From contig NZ_FNFB01000004.1 in the NCBI RefSeq assembly GCF_900100395.1, positions 310,001 to 374,000 on the forward strand: a stretch of DNA of 64,000 nt, read 5' to 3'. A model generated the notes under the pieces. It saw nothing but the letters and a program-made list of their open reading frames with translations. It did not search any database and was not told the origin of the DNA. Numbering within the stretch: the stretch's first letter is position 1; each line of letters opens with the position of its first letter. This DNA is from Nonomuraea maritima (GTDB lineage Bacteria; Actinomycetota; Actinomycetes; Streptosporangiales; Streptosporangiaceae). A program made the position numbers and the translations under genes. Shown here in pieces: positions 8,447 to 17,028 of this stretch.

Positions 8447-9214
8447 ATGCCCGACTGGTACGACAGCCCCGGCCCCATCCGCGTCGAGGGCGGCCTGAGA
8501 GCCCGCACCCAGCGCGGCAGCATCGGCTCCACCTGGTGGTCGCGCCGCTTCGTCGACATCCTCGAACGCGTCTGCGACAGGGGCCGCCTCTCGCGCGGCC
8601 GCTCCTACGCCCGCCAGGGGCAGGTCCGCACCATCGACCTCTCCCCCGGCGAGGTCGTGGCCTCCGTCCAGGGGTCGCGGCCCGACCCGTACGAGGTGGT
8701 CATCCGGATCGAGGCGTACGGCGAGAAGCGCTGGGCCGCCGTCGAGGAGTCCATCGCGCAGCAGGCCGTGCACCGGGCCAAGCTGCTGGCCGGCGAGATG
8801 CCGCCGGAGATCGAGGAGGTGTTCGCGGCGATGGGTCTCGACCTGTTCCCGCGCGACCTCGACATGGAGTGCTCCTGCCCCGACTGGGGCTTCCCGTGCA
8901 AGCACCTCTCCGCCGTGCTCTACCTGCTGGCCGAGTCGTTCGACGACGACCCGTTCCTGGTGCTGGCCTGGCGGGGCCGCACCCGCGCGCAGCTGCTCGG
9001 CTCGCTCGCCGGCGAGCCGGCGGACGACCCGCTGCACGTGCCGGACGTGCCCTTCGCCGACCGGCTGGCCGACTTCTACAGCCCCGGCGCGACCGCCCAC
9101 CGTCAGGAACGCCGGCCGGCCGCGGCGACCGGGCTGCTGCTGCGCGTCTTCCCGCCGCCCGCCGGCCTGGCCTCCACCCTCGCTCCCGCCTACGAACGGC
9201 TGGCGGACGCGTGA
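8447..9214 (+). CDS. SWIM zinc-finger protein
   Basis: The 255-residue protein contains the SWIM signature C-x-C-x7-C-x-H (CSCPDWGFPCKHL) at about residues 144-156, a zinc-binding element implicated in DNA or protein interaction and often found with SWI2/SNF2 ATPases. The N-terminal half includes a beta-rich segment (YARQGQVRTIDLSPGEVVASV). It follows the SNF2 gene by 3 bases and is almost certainly cotranscribed and partnered with it. It ends 7 bases before the convergent lipid kinase, so no terminator fits between them. Confidence 0.85.
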   Translation: MPDWYDSPGPIRVEGGLRARTQRGSIGSTWWSRRFVDILERVCDRGRLSRGRSYARQGQVRTIDLSPGEVVASVQGSRPDPYEVVIRIEAYGEKRWAAVEESIAQQAVHRAKLLAGEMPPEIEEVFAAMGLDLFPRDLDMECSCPDWGFPCKHLSAVLYLLAESFDDDPFLVLAWRGRTRAQLLGSLAGEPADDPLHVPDVPFADRLADFYSPGATAHRQERRPAAATGLLLRVFPPPAGLASTLAPAYERLADA

Positions 9215-9221
9215 AGGACGC

Positions 9222-10160
9222 TCAGCGGTCCTCGAAGGAGGCCGGGACCATGACGCGCACGCCGTTGGGCACCACGCGCAGCCGGATCGGGGTGCGCAGC
9301 CGCACCTCGCCGTCGACGTCGGCGGCCATGGGCGGGTCGGTCTCCAGCAGCATCTCGCGGCCCACCACGAACGGGCCTCCCGCGAGGCTGCGCCAGCGGC
9401 CGGTGGTGGCGCGCAGCAGCGTCTCGCCGAGCAGCCGCAGCTTCTTGCCCGAGCCCAGCTGGTAGGCCACCAGCATGCCGTTGTCGATGCTGATGTCTTT
9501 CGCCACCTGCCAGCCGCCGTGGAAGCGGCCGTTGGCGATGTTGAGCTGGTGGGTGAGCAGCTCGTGGCGCCGTCCCTCGACGGTGATGTAGGCGCGGAAC
9601 GGCCGGTGGCCGGGCAGGATCGTCAGGGCCGTGAGCGGGTAGGCGGGACGGCCAAGGATGCGCTTGAGCCACGGCTTGACCGTGCCCGCCACCTCGACCG
9701 ACACGCCGAAGCTGGCGAGGTTGGCGAACGGCCGGTCGTCGGCCATGCCGAGGTCGATGTCGGCGACCTTGCCGGTGTCGAACACCTTGATCGCGCCCGC
9801 CAGGTCGAGCGGCAGGCCGAGGCTGCGGGCGAAGTTGTTGGTGGTGCCGAGCGGCAGCACACCGAGCGCGACGTCGCGGTGGGCGACATGACGGACGGCC
9901 GACGACAGCGTGCCGTCGCCGCCGCCCACGACGAGCAGGTCCGGCTCGGTGGCCAGGGCCGTGTCGAGCAGGTCGCGCAGCCTCTTGGGGTTGTACACCG
10001 ACAGCTCGGCCAGCGGCTCGAACCCGAGGTTGTGGATCTGCTCGATCACCTCGAAGTAGTGGCGACGGCCGCGGCGCGAGCGCGTGTTCACCACGACCGC
10101 CACCCGGCGATCCCTCCGGATCGCCTCGGTGTGCTCGGCTTTGGTGCGCAGTTGGCTCAT
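9222..10160 (-). CDS. Diacylglycerol/lipid kinase family protein
   Basis: The 312-residue protein carries the DAGK catalytic signature LLVVGGGDGTLSSAV at about residues 73-87 and the downstream GVLPLGTTNNFARSLGLP that marks the DagK/sphingosine-kinase fold. It would phosphorylate diacylglycerol or a related lipid at the membrane. Three starts are close together (10181 GTG, 10166 ATG, 10160 ATG). 10160 is preferred because TACGAT (10174-10169) ends 8 bases before it and no ribosome-binding site is seen, so a leaderless start is likely. It faces the SWIM gene and lies downstream of the M6 protease behind a hairpin. Confidence 0.85.
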   Translation of the reverse strand: MSQLRTKAEHTEAIRRDRRVAVVVNTRSRRGRRHYFEVIEQIHNLGFEPLAELSVYNPKRLRDLLDTALATEPDLLVVGGGDGTLSSAVRHVAHRDVALGVLPLGTTNNFARSLGLPLDLAGAIKVFDTGKVADIDLGMADDRPFANLASFGVSVEVAGTVKPWLKRILGRPAYPLTALTILPGHRPFRAYITVEGRRHELLTHQLNIANGRFHGGWQVAKDISIDNGMLVAYQLGSGKKLRLLGETLLRATTGRWRSLAGGPFVVGREMLLETDPPMAADVDGEVRLRTPIRLRVVPNGVRVMVPASFEDR

Positions 10161-10250
10161 GGTCATCAATCGTAGGTCCACGGGGCGCCGCCTGACGATG
10201 ATCGCTCACGAGGAGGGCGCCCGGCTCGCGAACCGCCCCCTGACACGGCC

Positions 10251-10279
10251 GAGGCCGGCCGCTGGACGCGACCGGCCTC
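10251..10279. terminator. Hairpin after the M6 protease gene
   Basis: GAGGCCGG (10251-10258) pairs with CCGGCCTC (10272-10279) across a 13-base loop, just beyond the protease stop on the minus strand. There is no T-tract, as is usual in this GC range. Confidence 0.5.
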
Positions 10280-10295
10280 CACCTGCCTGAACCTG

Positions 10296-13052
10296 CTACT
10301 TCTTCGAGCCGCGGGCCGGCGGGACCACCTGGACGAGGGCGCCCAGGTTGCCCGGCAGCGGCGCCACCAGCTTGAACTGCACGCCCAGCGCCTTGCGCTC
10401 GTCGCCGGGGTTGCCGGAGCCGAGCACCGTGCCGGCGATCTGCTGGCCGTACAGCTCACGGGCGGGGGTGCCGTCCTGGTGCACGACGCGGGTCGAGTAC
10501 GCCTGGTCGCCCTTCGACGGCACGACCACGGAGGCGTCGAAGTCGCGGTAGTACAGACCGCCGTCGATCACCTCGAGGCCCGGGTACCACGTCTTCGCGT
10601 CGGTGAAGGCCTTCACGCCCTTCTGCGCGGGGATCTTCGTGCAGTACGCGCTCAGCGGCTCACCCGCCGCCTCAAGGCACTCCGTGAACGGGTACGTCTT
10701 GCCGAACCCGAACGCGGCGTTGGACGACTGGACGCGTCCCTCGAGGTTCTTGTTGAGCTGCGGGTCCTTCGTGGCCGCGGCGCCGGTGCGGCGCAGCGGC
10801 TCGTAGTGGGAGTCCACGACCAGCAGGCTGCCCTTGGAGCCGATGCTGGGCTGCGCCTGGATGTTCTCGGCGACGTTGTTGTTGCTCAGCGTCGAGTCGC
10901 GGTACCAGACCAGCAGGCCGGGCGCGTTGTACTGCAGCTTCTGCACCTTCCACGCGCCGTCACGCAGGTAGTCGGTGTCGTAGGTGTACTTCAGGCCCTC
11001 GTCGAAGCCGTCGAAGTTGCGCCACTCGGCGAGGTAGAAGCGGGAGATCTCGCGCTCGCCGTTGTTGCGCGTCCAGCCCTGGCCGCTGGTGTTGGTGAAC
11101 GTGCCGCCGGCGTGGAGCCAGCCGGTGTCGCTCTCGGCGTCGTCGCTCCACACGGCCGTGCCGCCCGCGGTGAGCTCGAAGTCGTCGACGTGCCAGCCGC
11201 GCTCCTGGTAGGCGGCGTCGGTGTCGTACGTCAGCCGCAGCTTGATCGTCTTACCGGCGTACGGGGTCAGGTCCACGTAGTCGTGCCGCCAGGCGCCGCC
11301 GGTGCTGCCGGTGATGCCGTACTTCTTGAAGCCGAAGGTCGCGAGGTTCCCGTTCGGGTCGGCGTAGTCGTCGGCGGTGGTGACCTCGGCGCCGGTCTCG
11401 TCGTGGAGCTTCTGCTGCGTCCACGTCTGGCCGCCGTCGGTGGAGACCTCCACGAAGCCGAAGTCCCAGTCCTGCTCGATCTGGTAGTTGTTCCACATCC
11501 AGAACTTCAGGTCGTCGCCGGCGGGCACGGCCACCTCGCGGGTCAGCGACACGTTGCCCCACTCCTGGTCGAGGTTGCTCCACCAGGCGTTCGTGCCGCT
11601 GTGCACGTCGACCATCTTCTCCGGCTCCGACTCCAGGTTCACCCGGACGCCGTCCTCGGTGAGCTTGGGCGTGCGCGAGGTCTGGCCGACCGTGACGATC
11701 TTCGACTTGTCGCCCGGCTCGAACACCTTCGGGTTCGCCCAGCCGAGCACCCACTTGTCCCACAGGCCCATGTGGCTCGGCATCGACTGGTAGATCGGGC
11801 CGGCGTGGGAGCCGCTGGACATGAGGTCCCAGAAGTCCACCGCGGAGCTGGCCTGGCCGGAGGTGTCGTACAGGTCGGGCAGGCCGAGGTCGTGGCCGTA
11901 CTCGTGGGCGAAGACGCCGACGCCGGCGTCCTCCGGCTGCACGATGTAGTTGGCGATCTTCTTGTCGCTGCCGGGGATCCGGTAACCGCCGGCGACCGCG
12001 CTGGAGTGCGCCCAGATCGCGTACGGGCCCTCGGCGCCGCCGTCGGCCGACTTGTCCTTGCCCGCGTGCACCAGCACGAGGTGGTCGATCACTCCGTCGG
12101 GCTCGGCGAAGTTGCCGTCACCGTCGGCGTCGGAGATGTCCTCGACGTCGTAGTCGGCCCACGGGAAGTCGGGCCGGGCCTTGGCCAGGGCCTCGATCGT
12201 GTCGATCGGCAGCTGCTGGGCGCCGAGCGGGTTGTCGGGGTGGCCCGACATGTCCTGCGGCGCGGCGCCGCAGGCCGCGGCTCCGTACCAGGCCTCGGAG
12301 TGCGGGACCTTGATCCAGCCGACCGCCTCGCCGGTGACGGAGTAGGCGCCCTTGGACATCTCCTCGTACATCTTCTTCAGCGTGTAGCCGGAGATGTCGA
12401 TGCCGCGCTTGCCGTCGCGCGGGTCCTTCAGGTCGGTACGGACGCGCTCGGTGATGCCCTTGTCGGTGTAGAGCATCTTGTTGAAGTGCGTGGTGCTGAA
12501 GTCCTTGACCCAGAAGGTGTTGTTGTCCTTCGCCGGGAGCGTGGCCGGGTCGGGGATGCTGTTGTGCAGCGGGCCGTTGATGACCGTGCCCGGCGGCTCG
12601 ACGACGCAGTCGTCGGGCGCGCCGCCGACCGCACGCTGGCGGTTGAAGCCGGAGAAGTCGTCGTTGGCCTGCTCGTCGAACTCGACGAGGATCGTGAGGA
12701 GCTTGGCCGTGCGTGCCTGCTTGGACTTCTTGAAGATCCACTCGGCGGGGTTGCGGCCGGTCCTGATGGCCTCGTTCTCGCGGGCGGCGAGGACGCGGCC
12801 GGCCGCGGGGTTGCCGCTGGTGAACTTGCGGTCGAACTTCTCGGCCCGGGTCATCTTCCTGGCCGTGTCGTTGACGAGCGTGGGTTCCTGCGGGGTCCGC
12901 TCCACGGCGGGAGGGGCGTAGTTGATGTAGTAGTCCGCGGCCGTCGGCTCGTAGTGCGCGACGGACTCCGCCTCCGCGGCGGGCACGGACAGGGCGGCGC
13001 CCAGGAGGGCCGCCACCGGTAAGGCTGCTAAAAGGCGCTTCGTGCTGTGCAC
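10296..13052 (-). CDS. Secreted M6 (immune inhibitor A-like) metalloprotease
   Basis: The 918-residue preproprotein begins with a signal peptide (basic KR, hydrophobic core LLAALPVAALLGAALS, AEA cleavage region). The zinc site HEYGHDLGLPD (HExxHxxGxxD) is at about residue 375, with a Met-turn WDLMSSGSH after it, as in peptidase family M6 with immune inhibitor A and PrtV. The C-terminal half has jelly-roll-like segments (WHVDDFELTAGG) similar to the MAM/CBM-like domains of that family. The GTG at 13052 is used because AGAGGG precedes it and the signal peptide starts there. It is likely an extracellular protein-degrading enzyme; the upstream leader is unusually AT-rich. Confidence 0.9.
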   Translation of the reverse strand: MHSTKRLLAALPVAALLGAALSVPAAEAESVAHYEPTAADYYINYAPPAVERTPQEPTLVNDTARKMTRAEKFDRKFTSGNPAAGRVLAARENEAIRTGRNPAEWIFKKSKQARTAKLLTILVEFDEQANDDFSGFNRQRAVGGAPDDCVVEPPGTVINGPLHNSIPDPATLPAKDNNTFWVKDFSTTHFNKMLYTDKGITERVRTDLKDPRDGKRGIDISGYTLKKMYEEMSKGAYSVTGEAVGWIKVPHSEAWYGAAACGAAPQDMSGHPDNPLGAQQLPIDTIEALAKARPDFPWADYDVEDISDADGDGNFAEPDGVIDHLVLVHAGKDKSADGGAEGPYAIWAHSSAVAGGYRIPGSDKKIANYIVQPEDAGVGVFAHEYGHDLGLPDLYDTSGQASSAVDFWDLMSSGSHAGPIYQSMPSHMGLWDKWVLGWANPKVFEPGDKSKIVTVGQTSRTPKLTEDGVRVNLESEPEKMVDVHSGTNAWWSNLDQEWGNVSLTREVAVPAGDDLKFWMWNNYQIEQDWDFGFVEVSTDGGQTWTQQKLHDETGAEVTTADDYADPNGNLATFGFKKYGITGSTGGAWRHDYVDLTPYAGKTIKLRLTYDTDAAYQERGWHVDDFELTAGGTAVWSDDAESDTGWLHAGGTFTNTSGQGWTRNNGEREISRFYLAEWRNFDGFDEGLKYTYDTDYLRDGAWKVQKLQYNAPGLLVWYRDSTLSNNNVAENIQAQPSIGSKGSLLVVDSHYEPLRRTGAAATKDPQLNKNLEGRVQSSNAAFGFGKTYPFTECLEAAGEPLSAYCTKIPAQKGVKAFTDAKTWYPGLEVIDGGLYYRDFDASVVVPSKGDQAYSTRVVHQDGTPARELYGQQIAGTVLGSGNPGDERKALGVQFKLVAPLPGNLGALVQVVPPARGSKK

Positions 13053-13239
13053 CAGGAACCCTCTCTGCCCAGATGTATCCGGCAATTGGCCATGAATAGT
13101 GCAATGCCGGACGTTAGAGGGTGAGTAAAGACAGCGTAAAGCAAGTTGTTGAAACGTGATCAAACTACGACATACCGATCATCATGCTCACAGCGGCCGA
13201 TCTGCCGGACGAGAACTCCGCTCCTCGCGGACGCGCACG

Positions 13240-14928
13240 TCAGGAGCGCCTTTCCTCCAGGCCGGGGCGGGGCGGCCGGCCACCGGCGATCTCCTGCGGT
13301 TCGCGAGGGTAGTGCAGGTCGAAGGCGGGCCGCTCGGAGCGGATGGGCGGCATGCTGGTGAAGTTGTGCCGGGGCGGCGGGCAGCTCGTCGCCCACTCCA
13401 GCGAGTTTCCGTAACCCCACGGATCGTCCACCCGGACCTTGGGCGCCCGCCGCGCGGTCTTGAAGACGTTGTAGAGGAACGGCAGCGTCGAGGCGCCCAG
13501 CAGGAACGCGCCCACCGACGAGACCTGGTTGAGGAAGGTGAAGCCGTCGGAGGCGCTGTAGTCGGCATAGCGGCGCGGCATGCCGAGCTGGCCCAGCCAG
13601 TGCTGGACGAGGAACGTGGTGTGGAAGCCGACGAACAACGTCCAGAAGTGCACCTTGCCGAGGCGGTCGTCGAGCATCCGTCCGGTCATCTTCGGCCACC
13701 AGAAGTAGAAGCCGGAGAACATCGCGAACACCACCGTGCCGAAGACGACGTAGTGGAAGTGGGCGACGACGAAGTAGGTGTCGCTGATGTGGAAGTCGAG
13801 CGGCGGCGAGGCCAGGATCACCCCGGTCAACCCGCCGAGCAGGAACGTCACCAGGAAGCCCACGGCGAACAGCATCGGCGACTCGAAGCTCAGATGGCCC
13901 CGCCACATGGTGCCGATCCAGTTGAAGAACTTCACCCCGGTCGGCACCGCGATGAGGAACGTCATGAACGAGAAGAACGGCAGCAGCACCTGCCCGGTCG
14001 CGAACATGTGGTGCGCCCACACCGTCATCGACAGTCCCGCGATCGCGATCGTGGCGCCCACCAGCCCCAGGTAGCCGAAGATCGGCTTGCGGCTGAAGAC
14101 CGGGATGACCTCGGTGATGATCCCGAAGAACGGCAGCGCGATGATGTAGACCTCGGGATGGCCGAAGAACCAGAACAGGTGCTGCCAGATCAGCGGCCCG
14201 CCGTTCTCGGCCTGGAACACCTGCGTGCCGAGCTTGCGGTCGGCCTCCAGCACCAGCAGCGCGGCGGCCAGCACCGGGAACGCCATCAGCACCATGGTGC
14301 TCGTCAGCAGCACGTTCCAGGTGAAGATCGGCATCCGGAACATCGTCATGCCGGGCGCCCGCATGCCGATGATCGTGGTGATGAAGTTGACCGAGCCGAG
14401 GATCGTCCCGAGCCCCGACAGCGCGAGACCCATGACCCACAGGTCTCCACCGACCTGCGGCGAGTAGATCGACGACGACAGCGGCGTGTACGCGAACCAC
14501 CCGAAGTCGGCCGCGCCGCCGGGCGTGAGGAGCCCGGCCACCACCATGAGCCCGCCGAACACGAACAGCCAGTACGACACCGCGTTCAGCCGCGGGAAGG
14601 CCACGTCCGGCGCGCCGATCTGCAGCGGCATGATCACGTTGGCGAACCCGGCGAACAGCGGGGTCGCGAACAGCAGCAGCATCAGCGTGCCGTGCACGGT
14701 GAACAGCTGGTTGTACTGCAGCTGGTTGACCAGCTGCATGCCGGGCTCGGCGAGCTCGGCCCGGATGACCATGGCCATGAGGCCGGCGACGAGGAAGAAG
14801 CCGAACGAGGTGATCAGGTAGAGGTGCCCGATGACCTTGTGGTCGGTGGTCGGCAACCAGGAGGCCAGGACCGTCCCCGTACGGCGGCGCCTGACCTGTT
14901 CCCTCGCGGTCTCGCGAACGGTCGTCAC
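13240..14928 (-). CDS. ctaD: Cytochrome c oxidase subunit I
   Basis: The 562-residue, about 12-TM protein contains all haem-copper oxidase landmarks: FTVHGT (low-spin haem His), [13 protein letters not shown] (CuB His and cross-linked Tyr), the WAHHMFATG CuB pair, and HFHYVVFG with the two haem ligands. This is the aa3-type catalytic subunit that reduces oxygen at the end of respiration. The GTG at 14928 has GAGGGAG upstream; a 29-codon longer frame lacks support. No ctaC, ctaE or ctaF is adjacent. In many actinomycetes an extra ctaD stands apart from the main qcr-cta cluster, so this may be the sole or a paralogous copy. Confidence 0.95.
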   Translation of the reverse strand: MTTVRETAREQVRRRRTGTVLASWLPTTDHKVIGHLYLITSFGFFLVAGLMAMVIRAELAEPGMQLVNQLQYNQLFTVHGTLMLLLFATPLFAGFANVIMPLQIGAPDVAFPRLNAVSYWLFVFGGLMVVAGLLTPGGAADFGWFAYTPLSSSIYSPQVGGDLWVMGLALSGLGTILGSVNFITTIIGMRAPGMTMFRMPIFTWNVLLTSTMVLMAFPVLAAALLVLEADRKLGTQVFQAENGGPLIWQHLFWFFGHPEVYIIALPFFGIITEVIPVFSRKPIFGYLGLVGATIAIAGLSMTVWAHHMFATGQVLLPFFSFMTFLIAVPTGVKFFNWIGTMWRGHLSFESPMLFAVGFLVTFLLGGLTGVILASPPLDFHISDTYFVVAHFHYVVFGTVVFAMFSGFYFWWPKMTGRMLDDRLGKVHFWTLFVGFHTTFLVQHWLGQLGMPRRYADYSASDGFTFLNQVSSVGAFLLGASTLPFLYNVFKTARRAPKVRVDDPWGYGNSLEWATSCPPPRHNFTSMPPIRSERPAFDLHYPREPQEIAGGRPPRPGLEERRS

Positions 14929-15118
14929 GGCTGCTCCCTCGCTGCGGAGTTGTGCTCGCCCCGGTCTACCCATGCCACGCCGGCCTGCGACGCGGCGGAA
15001 GTCGTTCTTTGACATCCACGGCGGACACTTTTGCCACCGTCCACATGGCGGATGGCCACCGGTTCACGGCCTGACATCTTCTATCCTGCAGACCGGACCG
15101 GACTCGGAGGAGAAGATC

Positions 15119-16324
15119 GTGACCGCTCAGCGTGACTACGCCGCCCTCGTCCAGCGTGGGCTCTCGCTCGACCTCACCAGGGGCAAGCCGTCGCCGCGCC
15201 AGCTCGACCTCTCCGACGACCTGCTGCGGCTGCCGTCGTCCCACCGGGCCGCCGACGGCAGCGACGCCCGCAACTACGGCGGCCTGCAGGGCCTGCCCGA
15301 GCTGCGCGAGCTGTTCGCGCCGCTGCTGCAGGTGCCCGCCGGCCAGCTCGTCGTGGGCGGCAACGCCAGCCTCGCCCTCATGCACGACACCGTGGTGCAC
15401 GCCCTGCTGAGCCCGCTGCCGGGCGCCGAGCGCCGGTGGATCGAGGAGCCGCAGATCACGTTCCTGTGCCCGGTGCCCGGCTACGACCGGCATTTCACGA
15501 TCTGCGAGCAGCTGGGCATCACGATGGTCGCCGTCCCGATGACCGCCGACGGCCCCGACATGGACGTCGTCGAGCGCCTGGTCGCCTCCGACGCGAGCGT
15601 CAAGGGCATGTGGTGCGTGCCGAAGTACAGCAACCCGACCGGCGTCGTCTACAGCGACGAGACGGTCCGCGGGCTGGCCGCCATGCCCACCGCGGCGCCC
15701 GACTTCCGCATCTTCTGGGACAACGCCTACGCCGTCCACCACCTCACCGACACCCCGGCCGAGCTGGCCGACGTGCTCGCGCTGAGCGCCGAGCACGGCA
15801 ACCCCGACCGGGTGTTCGTGTACGCCTCCACCTCCAAGGTCACCTTCGCCGGCTCCGGGGTGTCGTTCTTCGGCTCCTCCCCCGCGAACGTCGAGTGGTT
15901 CCTGCGCAACACCGCCAAGCAGTCCATCGGCCCCGACAAGATCAACCAGCTGCGGCACGTCGAGTTCCTGCGCGACGCCGAGGGCGTGGCCGCCCACATG
16001 CGCCGGCACGCCGAGCTCATCGGGCCGAAGTTCGAGCTGGTCGACAAGGTGCTCACCGAGCGGCTCGGCGACCTGGTGAGCTGGACGAGCCCGAAGGGCG
16101 GCTACTTCATCAGCCTCGAGGTGCCGCACGCCGCCGAGGTGGTCGCCAAGGCCAAGGCGGCCGGCATCGCGCTGACCCCGGCGGGCGCGACCCACCCGTA
16201 CGGCACCGACCCCGACGACCGGACGATCCGCATCGCCCCCACCTTCCCCGAGCTGGACGAGCTCGAGCAGGCGATCGAGGGCCTGGCCGTGTGCGTGAGG
16301 CTGGTGGCCGAGGAACACGCCTGA
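15119..16324 (+). CDS. PLP-dependent aminotransferase (MocR-like class I, aspartate aminotransferase type)
   Basis: The 401-residue fold-type I aminotransferase has no helix-turn-helix domain. Visible elements are the cofactor-binding GGNASLALMHD near residue 75, the NPTG motif in PKYSNPTGVVYS, the DNAYAVH segment and the catalytic Lys in STSKVTFAGSG near residue 240, with a C-terminal carboxylate-binding IRIAPTFP. This corresponds to the actinobacterial Aminotran_MocR group. It transfers an amino group between an amino acid and a 2-oxoacid; the exact substrate is not visible. GTG 15119 has GGAGGAG 7 bases upstream. It is divergent from ctaD and ends at a bidirectional terminator. Confidence 0.88.
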   Translation: MTAQRDYAALVQRGLSLDLTRGKPSPRQLDLSDDLLRLPSSHRAADGSDARNYGGLQGLPELRELFAPLLQVPAGQLVVGGNASLALMHDTVVHALLSPLPGAERRWIEEPQITFLCPVPGYDRHFTICEQLGITMVAVPMTADGPDMDVVERLVASDASVKGMWCVPKYSNPTGVVYSDETVRGLAAMPTAAPDFRIFWDNAYAVHHLTDTPAELADVLALSAEHGNPDRVFVYASTSKVTFAGSGVSFFGSSPANVEWFLRNTAKQSIGPDKINQLRHVEFLRDAEGVAAHMRRHAELIGPKFELVDKVLTERLGDLVSWTSPKGGYFISLEVPHAAEVVAKAKAAGIALTPAGATHPYGTDPDDRTIRIAPTFPELDELEQAIEGLAVCVRLVAEEHA

Positions 16325-16350
16325 TCGGCGGCGCCTGACCCGGTCAGCAC

Positions 16351-16371
16351 GAGCCGCCGGTGCGGCGGCTC
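16351..16371. terminator. Bidirectional terminator between convergent genes
   Basis: GAGCCGCC (16351-16358) and GGCGGCTC (16364-16371) form a perfect 8-bp stem with a 5-base loop in the 55-bp gap between two converging stops. Confidence 0.7.
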
Positions 16372-16379
16372 TGGTCCGG

Positions 16380-16976
16380 TCAGGAGGCGACGCCGGCGCG
16401 GTGGCCGGCGGTGCCCGGCCGGAAGCCGAAGAGGTATTCGCGCGTCTCGCTCGGGTGGAACGCGACGCCGACCCCCGGCTCGAAGGCCACGTTGTCGCGG
16501 GGGCAGTAGCGCAGCCGTTCCCACACGGCCAGCGCCTGCTCCCTGGCCGGGGCCTCGGCCGCGTCCCGTCTGCGGGCGCCGTGCGCGCCGAGCACGTTGA
16601 TCAGGCCCACCAGCCAGAACAGGCCCGTCAGGCAGAACGGCGCGAGCAGCACCTCGCCCCAGTTGGGGTCCTGCCCCATCGCGATCACCAGCGAGACGAC
16701 CAGGTGCACCAGTGCGGCGACGAGCAGCAGTACGTACCCCTGGTTCCTGGTCCAGGGCGTGTAGTGGCGGCTGGGGAACGACAGCCAGACCGCGAGCTGG
16801 GTGCGGCTCATCACGTGCCGGGACGCGCCGAGCGTCGCCGCCATCGGCAGGTCGGCGACCTCGCGCGCGCCGGGTAAGCGGACGCGTCCGATGGTGTAGG
16901 CGGTGCCGGCGGCGACCACGCCGGGCACCGCGATGACCTGGTCGGTCTGCGTACACACCGGGCAGCTGACATCCAT
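16380..16976 (-). CDS. Hypothetical membrane protein with N-terminal CPxC motif
   Basis: The 198-residue protein is not recognised. It starts with CPVC, a half zinc-ribbon, then a short beta-rich region, and two strongly hydrophobic segments at about residues 82-100 and 110-130 (AALVHLVVSLVIAMG, LAPFCLTGLFWLVGLINVLG). The C-terminal region contains YCPRDNVAFEPG, which resembles the second half of a zinc ribbon. The two Cys-Pro elements could form one metal site on the cytoplasmic face. It is divergent from the GlcD-like gene with only 52 bases between starts. Confidence 0.6.
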   Translation of the reverse strand: MDVSCPVCTQTDQVIAVPGVVAAGTAYTIGRVRLPGAREVADLPMAATLGASRHVMSRTQLAVWLSFPSRHYTPWTRNQGYVLLLVAALVHLVVSLVIAMGQDPNWGEVLLAPFCLTGLFWLVGLINVLGAHGARRRDAAEAPAREQALAVWERLRYCPRDNVAFEPGVGVAFHPSETREYLFGFRPGTAGHRAGVAS

Positions 16977-17015
16977 TCGGGCAGTTTGGCGGTAACCCCT
17001 ACGCTGTGCAAACCG

Positions 17016-17021
17016 TAGAGT
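17016..17021 (+). promoter_or_regulatory. Candidate -10 box of the GlcD-like gene
   Basis: TAGAGT ends 7 bases before the GTG at 17029. Together with the missing ribosome-binding site this favours a leaderless start there over the GTG at 17020. Confidence 0.4.
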
Positions 17022-17028
17022 GCATGGC

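Noticed and set aside
10479..13022. Very long plus-strand frame (over 800 codons) opposite the M6 protease
   Set aside because: It is antisense to a well-supported protease with signal peptide and HExxH motif; its composition is Val/Arg/Gly-rich noise typical of GC-rich DNA.
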